Shown: positions 24,457-32,926, counted from the stretch's first letter. The stretch is DNA of 33,229 nucleotides from an uncultured Prevotella sp. (GCA_947177775.1 CAMWVS010000033.1:1-33229); one strand, 5' to 3'. The notes: generated from the sequence alone by a model not told the origin. Numbers and translations: made by a program.

Positions 24457-24907
24457 TGTTGTCCGGATTTAGGTATATCACTTCTATTCCGGCGCGGCGC
24501 AGCAGGCGTATTCCGTCTTCGAGACGGTAGTGTTCGCCATAGACCACGCGCTTGATGCCGGCCTGTATTATTAGTTTGGAGCACTCTATGCAGGGCGATG
24601 CCGTGACATAGAGCGTCGCTCCGTCGCTGTTGTTGGAGCTTCGCGCCAGCTTTGTGATGGCGTTGGCCTCGGCGTGAAGCACGTATGGGTAGGTCACGTT
24701 GGCCTCGTCCTCACAGACATTGTCAAATCCGCTCGGCGTACCGTTGTAGCCGTCGCTGATGATCATCTTTTCCTTGACGACCAGAGCGCCGACCTTCCTG
24801 CGGCTGCAATAGCTGTTCTCGGCCCAGATGCGCGCCATGCGCAGATAGCGCAGGTCGAGCAAATATTGTTTTTCCTCCTCTCGTGTCATTGGTTTGTTTT
24901 TTGTCAT
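24443..24907 (-). CDS. Deoxycytidylate (dCMP) deaminase
   Basis: A 154-residue zinc enzyme that turns dCMP into dUMP for thymidylate synthesis. The zinc and catalytic motif HAEANAI has His78 and Glu80; the second motif SPCIEC has Cys106 and Cys109. The substrate segment GYNGTPSG near 53-60 is typical of dCMP deaminases and of ComEB. It is first in a tightly overlapping cluster with the S41 protease and the folate cyclo-ligase, and lies 49 bases after the M3 peptidase gene. Confidence 0.92.
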   Translation of the reverse strand: MTKNKPMTREEEKQYLLDLRYLRMARIWAENSYCSRRKVGALVVKEKMIISDGYNGTPSGFDNVCEDEANVTYPYVLHAEANAITKLARSSNNSDGATLYVTASPCIECSKLIIQAGIKRVVYGEHYRLEDGIRLLRRAGIEVIYLNPDNNESE

Positions 24908-24956
24908 TTGAGCTACGGAAGCGTCCTTGTTTCTTGGAGTTCCGCTCTTTTTCTTC

Positions 24957-27044
24957 CTATTCCTTTTTCGGTATTCTTATCCTATTGCGTTTGAGCAGCG
25001 CGTCGATGGTCGGTTCGCCGCCACGGAAACGCTTGTAGAGCGTCATGGGATGTTCCGTTCCACCGCGCGAAAGAATATTGTCGCGGAAACTCTTTGCCGT
25101 CTTGCGGTCGAAGATTCCGTTCTTCCGGAAAACGCTGAAGGCGTCGGCGTCCAGCACCTCGGCCCACTTATAGCTGTAGTATCCGGCCGCATAGCCTCCG
25201 GCCATGATGTGGCTGAACTGCACCGTCATGCACGTATCCGGAAGCTGTGGCATGACAACGGCTTTCTTCCACGCGTTCTTTTCAAATTCGACGATGTCGC
25301 CCTCAAACGGTTTGCTGCGCGTATAGTATGCCATGTCAAGCAGTCCGAAGCTCACCTGACGCATACAGCCGTAGGCCGCCATGAAATTGCGGCTTTTCAC
25401 TATGCGGTCGATAAGTTCGTCAGGCAGCTGTTCGCCCGTTTCATAGTGTACGGCAAACGTTCGCAGGAAATCTTTCTCAACGGCATAGTTCTCCATGAAC
25501 TGCGACGGCAGTTCTACGAAATCCCACCATACATTGGTTCCGCTGAGACTGCTGAAACGCGTATTTGCGAACATACCGTGGAGCGCATGGCCGAACTCAT
25601 GGAGAAACGTCTCTACCTCTCCGAGCGTCAGCAGCGCGGGTTTTTCGTCGGTCGGTTTGGTCAGGTTCATCACCACACTGACATGGGGACGCACGTTGAC
25701 TCCCTTGCGGTCAATCCACTGCCCCTGGAACTCCGTCATCCAGGCTCCGCCCTGCTTGCCCTTGCGCGGGTGGAAATCGGCATAGAAGACCGCAAGATAG
25801 GCTCCGTCTTCGTCAAACACCTCGTATGCCCGGACGTCCGGATGATAGACTGGAATTTCCTTGTTCTCGCGGAACGTGATTCCGTATAGCCGGTTGGCCA
25901 GTCCGAAAACGCCGTCGACCACGCGTGACAACTCAAAATACGGGCGCAGCATCTCCGAGTCTATATTGTAGCGCTTCATCTGCAGCTTGTGCGAATAGTA
26001 GCTGAAGTCCCACGGCTGCAGGCGGAAGGGGTGTTTCTCCAGATTCCAGGCCAGATGCTTTACGTCTTCCACCTCTTTCAGTGCCGTGGGCCGGTAGGCC
26101 TCTACGAGCTGGTCGAGAAGCTGATAGACATTTCGTGTCCTCGTCGCCATACGGTGTTTGAGAACGTAGTCGGCGTATGTCCTATGGCCGAGCAAACGGG
26201 CAATCTCGAGCCTCAGATTGATCAGGCGCCGGCATATATCGAGATTGTTCTCACTGTTGTCATGCGTGCACACGGTGTTCTTGGCCATATACATCTTCTC
26301 GCGCAGTCCGCGCCGCGTCGAATAGGTCATGAACGGGCCGAAGCTCGGCTGATCGAGCGTGAAGACCCATCCCTCCAGCTCACGCTCGCGTGCAGCCTGT
26401 GCCGCCGCTTCGCGCGCCGTTTCGGGCAGTCCGTCGAGATCGGCCTCGTCGGTCAGATGGAGAATGAACGCCTTGTTCTCCTTCAACAGATTCTGAGAGA
26501 ACTGCAACGCCAGCATACCGGCCTCCTCTGTCAGCCGGCGCAACTGTTCTTTTCCCTCGTCGTCGAGCAAGGCTCCACTGCGCACAAACCCGTCGTAGCT
26601 CGTGTCGAGAAGCTGTTTCTCCTCCGGCGTGAGCCGACGGTGATGGCGATAGACGGAACGTATGCGCTCAAAGAGTTTCGGGTTCAGCCGCATGTCGTTG
26701 GAGTGTTTTGTCAGGATGGGCTGCATCTTTTGGGCAAGAGCGTCCAGTTCGTCGTTTGTCTCTGCGCTCAACATGTTGTAAAACACGGTTGACACGCGTC
26801 CCAGCAGGTCGTAGTAACCCTCTGTCGGCTCGTCTGTGTCGATGAACATATTGTCGAACGTGGGGCGTTCGGGGTTATTGATGGTCTTGTCCATCTGCTC
26901 GTTGTCACGGCGGATACCCTCCATGAACGCTTCCTCAAAGTGTTCGATTCTGATGCGGTCGAACGGAACCGTGTCATGAGGAGTGTCATACGGCATGAAA
27001 AACGGGTTGCAGCTGGTCGGTTTCTCTATATTGTTCTCACTCAT
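24957..27044 (-). CDS. M3 family metallopeptidase (Dcp/oligopeptidase A type)
   Basis: A 695-residue zinc peptidase that degrades short peptides. The active-site motif FLHEFGHALHGMF is near residue 480, with HExxH intact and a further Glu expected about 25 residues on, in WDFVELPSQFMENY. Length matches Dcp. No signal peptide is visible, so it should be cytoplasmic. Substrate specificity (dipeptidyl carboxypeptidase versus oligopeptidase A) cannot be decided. It is the promoter-proximal gene of the run M3-dCMP deaminase-S41-cyclo-ligase. Confidence 0.92.
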   Translation of the reverse strand: MSENNIEKPTSCNPFFMPYDTPHDTVPFDRIRIEHFEEAFMEGIRRDNEQMDKTINNPERPTFDNMFIDTDEPTEGYYDLLGRVSTVFYNMLSAETNDELDALAQKMQPILTKHSNDMRLNPKLFERIRSVYRHHRRLTPEEKQLLDTSYDGFVRSGALLDDEGKEQLRRLTEEAGMLALQFSQNLLKENKAFILHLTDEADLDGLPETAREAAAQAARERELEGWVFTLDQPSFGPFMTYSTRRGLREKMYMAKNTVCTHDNSENNLDICRRLINLRLEIARLLGHRTYADYVLKHRMATRTRNVYQLLDQLVEAYRPTALKEVEDVKHLAWNLEKHPFRLQPWDFSYYSHKLQMKRYNIDSEMLRPYFELSRVVDGVFGLANRLYGITFRENKEIPVYHPDVRAYEVFDEDGAYLAVFYADFHPRKGKQGGAWMTEFQGQWIDRKGVNVRPHVSVVMNLTKPTDEKPALLTLGEVETFLHEFGHALHGMFANTRFSSLSGTNVWWDFVELPSQFMENYAVEKDFLRTFAVHYETGEQLPDELIDRIVKSRNFMAAYGCMRQVSFGLLDMAYYTRSKPFEGDIVEFEKNAWKKAVVMPQLPDTCMTVQFSHIMAGGYAAGYYSYKWAEVLDADAFSVFRKNGIFDRKTAKSFRDNILSRGGTEHPMTLYKRFRGGEPTIDALLKRNRIRIPKKE

Positions 27045-27133
27045 TGTCGTCTGTTGCTTTCTTATGGGTTCTTTGTTGATTTCAAATCGGACACGGTATG
27101 TTTCTGACGTGCCGCATTGTTATATCTAATTTG

Positions 27134-27141
27134 CAAAGTTA
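27134..27141 (-). promoter_or_regulatory. Promoter -7 element of the M3 peptidase run
   Basis: TAACTTTG on the minus strand, giving a leader of about 80 bases. No clear -33 TTTG. Confidence 0.55.
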
Positions 27142-27431
27142 ATAAAAATATCACTTACGGACCCGGATAAAATAAAAATTAACGTATGGAAAACGTATTT
27201 ACCGATTCTGTATCAATCCGTCTTTTTCTGAATTTCAGATAGTTCTGCTTTTCAAGAAAAGCCCTACTTTTAAATATTTCCGGGAGTTATAGTTGAAAAT
27301 ATGCGACTATAAAAACAAAGATAAACATACTGGCTGTCTCCAGACCGGCAGACGCGACAGCAGAGCTTCCCATGTCCGGAACACAAGGTTTTCGACTTCC
27401 CGCCGTGAGAATGTTCGTCACTGCTACAGAG
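27142..27431. other. Intergenic region, nothing recognised
   Basis: This AT-rich and then mixed stretch lies between the Crp/Fnr gene and the M3 peptidase promoter. I see one short palindrome (CTTTTCAAGAAAAG, near 27247-27262) and no gene or strong terminator. Confidence 0.5.
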
Positions 27432-28139
27432 CTAAGAGCCGGCACCGGCGGACTCTGAACCATAGCTGGCCACGAGCCGCTCCAGCGCCGGAACCACTAT
27501 ACGGCCGCGGGACAGGACAACCAGACCTTCCGCCTGCATGGCGTTGAGGGCGCGCGAAATCTCCAGACGGCTGGCATTCAATTCGCAGCCCAGTCTCTCC
27601 ATGAGAATGTGGACAGTCTTAGGCCCCGTGGGAGACTGGCAGCGGGAGGCCACAAACTGGGCGATACGCCCGCGAAGCCCTGAAGGACAGAAGCCCCATG
27701 GCGAACGGCGGAGTTGTTGGACCTGAGCGGCAAGAATGTTCAGAAGATTGAGACGGAAGACTATTATCGAGTCAGAAAGATTGGTAACTTCCTTCTTGTC
27801 GATTGTAATGAAGTTCACATCGGTCAACGTGCGCATCGTTCCTTGGAAACGTTGCTCTATGCCGAAAAGGCGTTCAGGCTGGATGACGTATGGCGCCTCT
27901 ATCTCTTCCGTGAAAGAATAGGTCCCGTCGTCGGACACGGTCTCGGCCCTGAGACAGCCGTTTATGAGAAAATAGAGCCGGTCACAACGGTCGCCGTTGC
28001 GGAAGATGCGCTTACCGGGCGGAAATTTGAGAAATCCGAACTTGGTGTGAGCCACCATCTGCATCAGGTCACCGTGACTGATTCCCTGAAACAGCGTGAA
28101 CTGAAGCAATTTGTCGTATAACTGGAGCGAACGTGCCAT
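27432..28139 (-). CDS. Crp/Fnr-family transcriptional regulator
   Basis: A 235-residue regulator. The N-terminal cyclic-nucleotide-binding-like beta roll (about 15-120) has FPPGKRIFRNGDRCDRLYFL. The C-terminal winged-helix domain (about 150-225) has the recognition region LNASRLEISRALNAMQAEGLV. It lacks the N-terminal Cys cluster of Fnr, and the key cAMP-contact residues are not evident, so the signal is unknown. It starts 12 bases after the apbE stop codon and is surely co-transcribed with apbE. Confidence 0.85.
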   Translation of the reverse strand: MARSLQLYDKLLQFTLFQGISHGDLMQMVAHTKFGFLKFPPGKRIFRNGDRCDRLYFLINGCLRAETVSDDGTYSFTEEIEAPYVIQPERLFGIEQRFQGTMRTLTDVNFITIDKKEVTNLSDSIIVFRLNLLNILAAQVQQLRRSPWGFCPSGLRGRIAQFVASRCQSPTGPKTVHILMERLGCELNASRLEISRALNAMQAEGLVVLSRGRIVVPALERLVASYGSESAGAGS

Positions 28140-28151
28140 CGCGCGTGAGAC

Positions 28152-29168
28152 TTATCTGTTTATGTATTGTCCGAGAGCGGGGGAATGCCAGACGGCAAAA
28201 TCGCCATTGTCATCGGAATATATGAAATAGGCCATCAGCTCACGGTGGCGCTCCAATATGCGTCGGGCCTGCTCTATGCCCATCACCATGAAAGCCGTTG
28301 CATAGGCATCGGCAGTGGCGCAGTCGGCGGCCAGAACCGTGGCCGAAAGAAGACTGTGCTGGACGGGGCGGCCCGTCCGAGGGTCTATCGTGTGGGCGTA
28401 GCGGCGGCCGTCTTTATAATAGAAATTGCGATAGTTGCCGCTCGTGGCCATGGCCAGGTTGGTTATGCTCAGCGCGGTTTGAAACTCGCCGGCGGTATTG
28501 AGCGAGTCCTCCACCGGTTTGCTGACACCGATTTTCCACGGCACACGCCTGCCGCTGACTCCACTCACGACAACCTCGCCGCCAATCTCGACCATGAAGT
28601 TCTCAACACCATGGCGGCGGAGAAGACGGGCAACGGCATCACATCCGTAGCCTTTGGCTATGGCGCTGCAATCGAGCATGACGCGCGGATCGTCCTTCAC
28701 GACACGGCCGGCGGTCAGACCCACCTTGCCGAAACCTGTCAGCTGGCGCAGGCTGTCGACGGCGCGGTCCGTAGGAAGCTCGCCGTTGCGGAATCCGAAG
28801 CCCCAGAGATTGACCAGCGGGGCGACTGTGATATCAAATGCGCCGTCGGTCTCGCGGGAAATCGTCATAGCCTTTGTGAACACTTCGGTGAACATATCGT
28901 CGACGACAACGGCTTCGTTGCTGTTGACGGCGGAGATGACGGACTTCTTGTTGAAAGGCGAGAGCGAACCGTCGACCTTCTGAAGTTCCTCGATGATGAG
29001 GGCGTGGAGGTCGCTGCTGTGCTGATAGGTGATATTATAGACGGTGCCGAAGATGAATCCCTTGTTGCTGCGATAGGGCGTCACGTTCTGCTGCCGGATA
29101 ATCAGAAATGCGCCGACAATGAGCAGAACGAGAAACGCTATCTGCCATTTCTTTAGTTTATTGTTCAT
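28152..29168 (-). CDS. apbE: ApbE family FAD:protein FMN transferase
   Basis: A 338-residue protein that attaches FMN to Thr or Ser of periplasmic and membrane redox proteins such as Nqr and Rnf subunits. A signal anchor (about 9-25) exports it. Motifs are NKGFIFGTVYNITYQH (the substrate loop), MLDCSAIAKGYGCDAVA, VEIGGEVVVSG and the metal-binding HTIDPRTGRPV followed by ADCATADAYATAFMVMG. Length is normal. It is the first gene of an operon with the Crp/Fnr regulator. The flavinylated target is not in this window. Confidence 0.93.
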   Translation of the reverse strand: MNNKLKKWQIAFLVLLIVGAFLIIRQQNVTPYRSNKGFIFGTVYNITYQHSSDLHALIIEELQKVDGSLSPFNKKSVISAVNSNEAVVVDDMFTEVFTKAMTISRETDGAFDITVAPLVNLWGFGFRNGELPTDRAVDSLRQLTGFGKVGLTAGRVVKDDPRVMLDCSAIAKGYGCDAVARLLRRHGVENFMVEIGGEVVVSGVSGRRVPWKIGVSKPVEDSLNTAGEFQTALSITNLAMATSGNYRNFYYKDGRRYAHTIDPRTGRPVQHSLLSATVLAADCATADAYATAFMVMGIEQARRILERHRELMAYFIYSDDNGDFAVWHSPALGQYINR

Positions 29169-29316
29169 GACTGCTGATGTTGTTTTTGACTGACGATATT
29201 GACGTTAAACGGCGGCGGACATACGACGGAGCGGAGACAGGAGGCGCAAAGGAACAGACTGATGCCGCAAGAAAGGAACAGACATACTAAACGGCCGGAC
29301 ATGCGCTCCACAAGGA
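29169..29316. other. apbE upstream region
   Basis: No gene. A weak -7-like TTCCTTTG lies at 29247-29254 on the minus strand. I cannot define a clear promoter. Confidence 0.35.
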
Positions 29317-29421
29317 CTAAAAGCATATCAAACCTCTGTGCACCCTTACCTAAAGGCATATCATAACCTCAGCACACCCTTACCTAAAAGCATATCAAAC
29401 CTCTTCACTCGTCACTCTTAC
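29317..29421. repeat. Triplicated 33-38 bp tandem repeat
   Basis: Three units begin CTAAAAGCATATCAAACCTC or a close variant, at 29317, 29350 and 29384, and end CACCCTTAC or ACTCTTAC; lengths are 33, 34 and 38 bp. They occupy the space between apbE (upstream side) and the 3' end of the DUF6048 gene. Confidence 0.9.
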
Positions 29422-29438
29422 CTCTGACCTAAAAAAAC

Positions 29439-30131
29439 TCAGATGTCGACAATGACATTGAACGTCGCCCCAAGACGGGTGTCGCCATATATGCCGTAGC
29501 CCGGGACATACCACGTGTTGCCGATGCTTGAGTCCTTGTGGGCTATGCGCCGCTTGTAGCGGAAAATCCAGCCCATGTGAAGCGGTCCCCACACCTTGGC
29601 GTCAAGACCGAAGACAACTTCCATCCAATGCTGATTGCAGGCGTCGCCGTCTATGGCAAACGACGCATCGCTGCCCCAGACGGGGTCTGTCATGCCGGAA
29701 CGGGAAATGTCCACGTTGTAGGTCGTGAAAGCGTAGCGGACGCCTCCGTAAAGACGGTTGGGAGCATGCTTGTTGCGCAAGAGATTGAGATCGCAGCCGA
29801 TACGGAAGAACGGTGCGCCCGTCTTATAGCGTATTCCTGTCACCTCGTCGTCTCTGTCGGCACGTCCGTAGCCTATCTCGAAAATCGGGAAATACTGGTC
29901 GTGGAGATTGATGCGCAGTGCGGCTTCGTAGTCGCCATAGTCGCCCATGGCCTGCATGACCGGACCAACAAGGTCGAACGACAGCGCAAAACCGTTGAAA
30001 AGCGGAACCGAATCTTTCTCAATAGAGAAAAGACGGCTCTGCGCCCGTGACACCGGAGCTGAAGCAAAAAGCAACAACAGGCTAACGGCGAGTCCTGAAA
30101 TATATGTGGAAATGTTCTTTTGACAGATCAT
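29439..30131 (-). CDS. DUF6048 family outer-membrane-type protein
   Basis: A 230-residue protein with a signal peptide ending in SAPVSRAQS. The mature chain has barrel-like alternating strands, such as FNGFALSFDLVGPVM, YEAALRINLHDQYFPIFEIG and RLYGGVRYAFTTYNVDI, and ends in a Val/Ile strand. I assign it to DUF6048 from resemblance to Bacteroidales proteins found beside DUF6452. Function is unknown. I start at ATG 30131 to place the signal peptide; the frame extends to 30167. Either way it overlaps the DUF6452 gene by 50 bases or more. Confidence 0.75.
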   Translation of the reverse strand: MICQKNISTYISGLAVSLLLLFASAPVSRAQSRLFSIEKDSVPLFNGFALSFDLVGPVMQAMGDYGDYEAALRINLHDQYFPIFEIGYGRADRDDEVTGIRYKTGAPFFRIGCDLNLLRNKHAPNRLYGGVRYAFTTYNVDISRSGMTDPVWGSDASFAIDGDACNQHWMEVVFGLDAKVWGPLHMGWIFRYKRRIAHKDSSIGNTWYVPGYGIYGDTRLGATFNVIVDI

Positions 30132-30642
30132 AATTAACCAGTTGGTTGTTGACGGCAATAGAGTCAATGATGTTGCGGGTCCATCTCACACTCTTGATAT
30201 TGTGGAAAAATGAGATGTTGCAGTCCACTGATTCAAAGTGAGGATAGTTGTCCTTCGCGATGAGAACGCTGTCGGACACTTCCCAATCCTCACCCTTTAC
30301 ATAAAAAATGAGGGTGTCTTCTGGCGAACTGTAACTTATCGGAAGATTGAAGGTAGAGGCGTTGACGAGCTGATTGAGCAGAACACTGTCGTTGCCGTCG
30401 CTGCACGTGGTCGTAACAGTGAGCGTGTCGCCCAGCGTGATTGGCGTTCCGTCGCTGCCGTAGATATTATATACGGTGTAGACAGCGTTCTGTACGGGAC
30501 AGTCAATCGACGAACATGCCACTGTCAGGACGGCCGTGACGGCCGCCGTGACGGGAAGAAGAGCGAAGAGCATGCGCGCAAGCATATTCTTCATCGGTCT
30601 CCGGGACGGACGGCGGGAATGTTTCGGTGTGGCTGACGTCAT
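30082..30642 (-). CDS. DUF6452 family lipoprotein
   Basis: A 186-residue predicted lipoprotein. The N-terminal hydrophobic stretch ends TVACSSIDCPVQN, making the first of these Cys the lipidated residue. Family-typical segments are NAVYTVYNIYGSDGTPITLG, DTLIFYV, NYPHFESVDCNISFFHNI and the C-terminal HFHIYFRTRR. I take the ATG at 30642, which overlaps the glycosyltransferase stop codon as ATGA; ATG 30594 (MKNMLARM) would give a tidier signal peptide and is an alternative. Role unknown; it is always, as far as I recall, found beside DUF6048 in Bacteroidales. Confidence 0.75.
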   Translation of the reverse strand: MTSATPKHSRRPSRRPMKNMLARMLFALLPVTAAVTAVLTVACSSIDCPVQNAVYTVYNIYGSDGTPITLGDTLTVTTTCSDGNDSVLLNQLVNASTFNLPISYSSPEDTLIFYVKGEDWEVSDSVLIAKDNYPHFESVDCNISFFHNIKSVRWTRNIIDSIAVNNQLVNYDLSKEHFHIYFRTRR

Positions 30643-31589
30643 AGCTTCTCCTCTATCTGATAGTCATTGCGCCCGTTGGATGTGCGGCTGACAAGATCGC
30701 CGACGAAACCTGTGAGAAACATCTGGGTGCCGATAATCATCATTGTCAATGATATATAGAAATAGGGCGAATCGGTCACGAGTCGCTGTGGTATGCCGTT
30801 GGCAAGGGCATAAAGCTTGTCCACGCCGATGATGAATGCCGAAATAAGACCGATGATGAACATGATGGAACCGAGAAAGCCGAACACGTGCATGGGCTTA
30901 CGACCGAAACCGCTGAGGAACCACAGCGTGATGAGGTCGAGATAGCCGTTGAAAAAGCGGTTCAGACCGAATTTCGATGTACCGTATTTGCGTGCCTGAT
31001 GCTGGACAACCTTCTCTCCTATTTTGCAGAAACCGGCATTCTTGGCCAAAAACGGAATGTAACGGTGCATCTCGCCATAAACCTCGATGTTCTTGACAAC
31101 AGCCTTGCGGTATGCTTTCAGACCGCAGTTGAAGTCGTGGAGGTTCGTTATGCCGCTGATTCTACGCGCCGTGGCATTGAAGAGCTTGGTCGGAATTGTC
31201 TTCGACAGCGGGTCATAGCGCTTCTGCTTATAGCCCGAAACAAGGTCGTAGCCCTCGTCCTTTATCATGTGGTAGAGGCCGGGAATCTCGTCGGGAGAGT
31301 CCTGAAGATCGGCGTCCATAGTGATGACAACGTCGCCCTGGGCCTGCTCGAAACCGCAATAGAGGGCGGGACTCTTGCCGTAGTTGCGGCGGAACTTGAT
31401 TCCGTGGACACAGGGAGACTTGCGGCAGAGTTCCTCTATGACTTCCCATGAACGGTCCGTGGAGCCGTCATTGACAAAAATTACCTCGTATGTGAAGCCG
31501 TTCGCATTCATCACACGCTCTATCCACGCGTGAAGTTCCGGCAAGGACTCTTCCTCATTATATAATGGTATTACTACTGAAATGTCCAT
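30639..31589 (-). CDS. Family 2 glycosyltransferase (polyprenyl-phosphate type)
   Basis: A 316-residue membrane glycosyltransferase of the DPM1/GtrB kind, which loads a sugar onto undecaprenyl phosphate. The GT-A domain (1-220) opens VVIPLYNEEESLPEL, has the metal-binding DAD in VITMDADLQDSPDEIP, and continues with HDFNCGLKAYRK. Two membrane segments follow (about 235-260 and 275-300). The sugar cannot be told. It forms a cluster with DUF4199 (upstream, 159-base gap) and the DUF6452 and DUF6048 genes (overlapping). Confidence 0.92.
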   Translation of the reverse strand: MDISVVIPLYNEEESLPELHAWIERVMNANGFTYEVIFVNDGSTDRSWEVIEELCRKSPCVHGIKFRRNYGKSPALYCGFEQAQGDVVITMDADLQDSPDEIPGLYHMIKDEGYDLVSGYKQKRYDPLSKTIPTKLFNATARRISGITNLHDFNCGLKAYRKAVVKNIEVYGEMHRYIPFLAKNAGFCKIGEKVVQHQARKYGTSKFGLNRFFNGYLDLITLWFLSGFGRKPMHVFGFLGSIMFIIGLISAFIIGVDKLYALANGIPQRLVTDSPYFYISLTMMIIGTQMFLTGFVGDLVSRTSNGRNDYQIEEKL

Positions 31590-31748
31590 TTGACTGATTG
31601 TTTATATTCTGTTCTTAATATAGATGATGTATCTCTTGTCTCTTCCCATGCAGCCACACTTCCCATTTACGCGGTCACCTATCCGCTCTTTCCTTTGTGT
31701 CCTGCATACTATAACTTCACAGAATCATTACCTCAAGGCCGGCCCAGA

Positions 31749-32282
31749 CTACGCACGCACACTACGTCTGGATATCGCCGCTATTGGCAGACCAAGAATA
31801 AAACCGATAAAGATATTGATTGAAAGGTAGCTGAGAGCATAGTCAATGGGGCGTGTCTGCGACATCTGGTCAATCGCCTGACGGAATGTGTCGGTCATGC
31901 CGTATGTTTCCATTATTTTGCGGTTCGTCTCGTCGCTCATCATCATGGTCATACTGCTCATGATGTAGCCCTGGTCTATGAACTGAAAATATATAAGCTG
32001 GGCCAAAGCAAAGAGAATGGCTGCATAAAAGAACATCAAAACCGTATAGGCATAACCGCGACGGAACGAAATCACACCGTCACGGGCTTTATCCCGGAAC
32101 TTCACCAGACGCATTGCGGCAAAAAATGGAGAAAATATGGCGATAAGCATACCGACGAATGAAAACATCGGTGAAACCAGCCCATTGATGCAGCAGGCAA
32201 AACTGGCCGTCCACATCAGTGCCAAAAGCACGCCGTCAATACGTGCAAAGGCTTTGAGCTGTCTGTATTCTTCCGGACTCAT
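31749..32282 (-). CDS. DUF4199 family membrane protein
   Basis: A 177-residue protein with four predicted membrane segments (about 15-35, 40-60, 80-105 and 155-175). The region VKFRDKARDGVISFRRGYAY between the second and third matches the DUF4199 family. Start chosen at ATG 32282 (MSPEEYRQLK); the extension to 32333 consists of basic residues and enters the repeat-rich leader. Function unknown. It is first of the probable operon DUF4199-glycosyltransferase-DUF6452-DUF6048. Confidence 0.82.
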   Translation of the reverse strand: MSPEEYRQLKAFARIDGVLLALMWTASFACCINGLVSPMFSFVGMLIAIFSPFFAAMRLVKFRDKARDGVISFRRGYAYTVLMFFYAAILFALAQLIYFQFIDQGYIMSSMTMMMSDETNRKIMETYGMTDTFRQAIDQMSQTRPIDYALSYLSINIFIGFILGLPIAAISRRSVRA

Positions 32283-32337
32283 GGTGTTTGTCGTTTCTTT
32301 TAGATTTCTTCTGCGGCCCCGAGAGGATTCCAATCAG

Positions 32338-32564
32338 AGTTACTCCTGACACTCCTAAGTTGCTCTGGAACACTCCTCAGTTGCTCTGGAACACTCCTCA
32401 GTTGCTTCGGGACTTCTTTATATTCCACTTCAGGCGCCCGTCATGAATTCCTACAAGCTCCATTATGAACTTCTTCAGGTTGCATCATTATCTCATTTAA
32501 GTTCCCTTATCGTCTATCCAGGCACCCTTATCGTCTCCTTGGGACTTATTTCCATGCAAAAATA
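32338..32564 (-). promoter_or_regulatory. Promoter and repeat-filled leader of the DUF4199 operon
   Basis: The -7 TATTTTTG (32557-32564) lies about 270 bases before the start codon. The leader contains three 21-bp units (32351-32371, 32372-32392, 32393-32413) that read GTTCCAGAGCAACTGAGGAGT or near variants on the minus strand, and a twice-repeated AGACGATAAGGG (near 32503-32535). The intervening sequence seems to follow a degenerate 21-24 bp period. Confidence 0.65.
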
Positions 32565-32722
32565 CGAAATTTAATCCACAATCAGCAAGACGCTATTCTT
32601 AAATTATGCTTTATCTGTCATTTTTGCTCCACTGGCTGGCATAAGAATCAAGTCAAACTTGAAAATAAGTTAAAAATCAAACGTTTAACATCAAAGGATA
32701 TCTTTTTCTGAATTAATTTGCC

Positions 32723-32730
32723 TAACTTTG
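32723..32730 (+). promoter_or_regulatory. Promoter -7 element of the SRP RNA-tRNA-Thr unit
   Basis: TAACTTTG followed by C, about 15 bases before the predicted RNA start. Confidence 0.65.
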
Positions 32731-32744
32731 CATCCGCTTAAAAG

Positions 32745-32843
32745 ACGGGCAAGTCTTGCACGGCCAGCTCCCTTCGAATCCTCCAGGACGGGAACGTAGC
32801 AAAGGTAGTTGGTTGTAGCGGCGCGATGCAAGTAGCTTGCCCA
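32745..32843 (+). ncRNA. ffs: Signal recognition particle RNA (small bacterial type)
   Basis: About 97 nt. The ends pair: GGGCAAG (32747-32753) with CTTGCCC (32836-32842), then TTGCA (32756-32760) with TGCAA (32827-32831). The apical part contains GAATCCTCCAGGACGGGAAC and GTAGCAAAGG, the conserved SRP domain-IV elements in the form I know from Bacteroidetes. It binds Ffh to target membrane proteins. The tRNA-Thr gene begins four bases later. Confidence 0.88.
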
Positions 32844-32846
32844 CCC

Positions 32847-32920
32847 GCCTCTTTAGCTCAGTTGGCCAGAGCACGTGATTTGTAATCTCGGGGTCGTTGG
32901 TTCGAATCCGACAAGAGGCT
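32847..32920 (+). tRNA. tRNA-Thr (TGT anticodon)
   Basis: Acceptor GCCTCTT pairs with AAGAGGC, the anticodon loop is TTTGTAA, and the T arm is GTTGG-TTCGAAT-CCGAC. The anticodon stem CGTGA/TCTCG has a central U:U mismatch. The discriminator is T (32920). CCA is not encoded, unlike the initiator tRNA. It is transcribed with the SRP RNA. Confidence 0.9.
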
Positions 32921-32926
32921 CAAGAT

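Noticed and set aside
32847..32920. Anticodon-stem U:U mismatch of tRNA-Thr as a sign of a pseudogene
   Set aside because: The rest of the cloverleaf is intact, with promoter and terminator, and I believe this stem form occurs in other Bacteroidetes tRNA-Thr.
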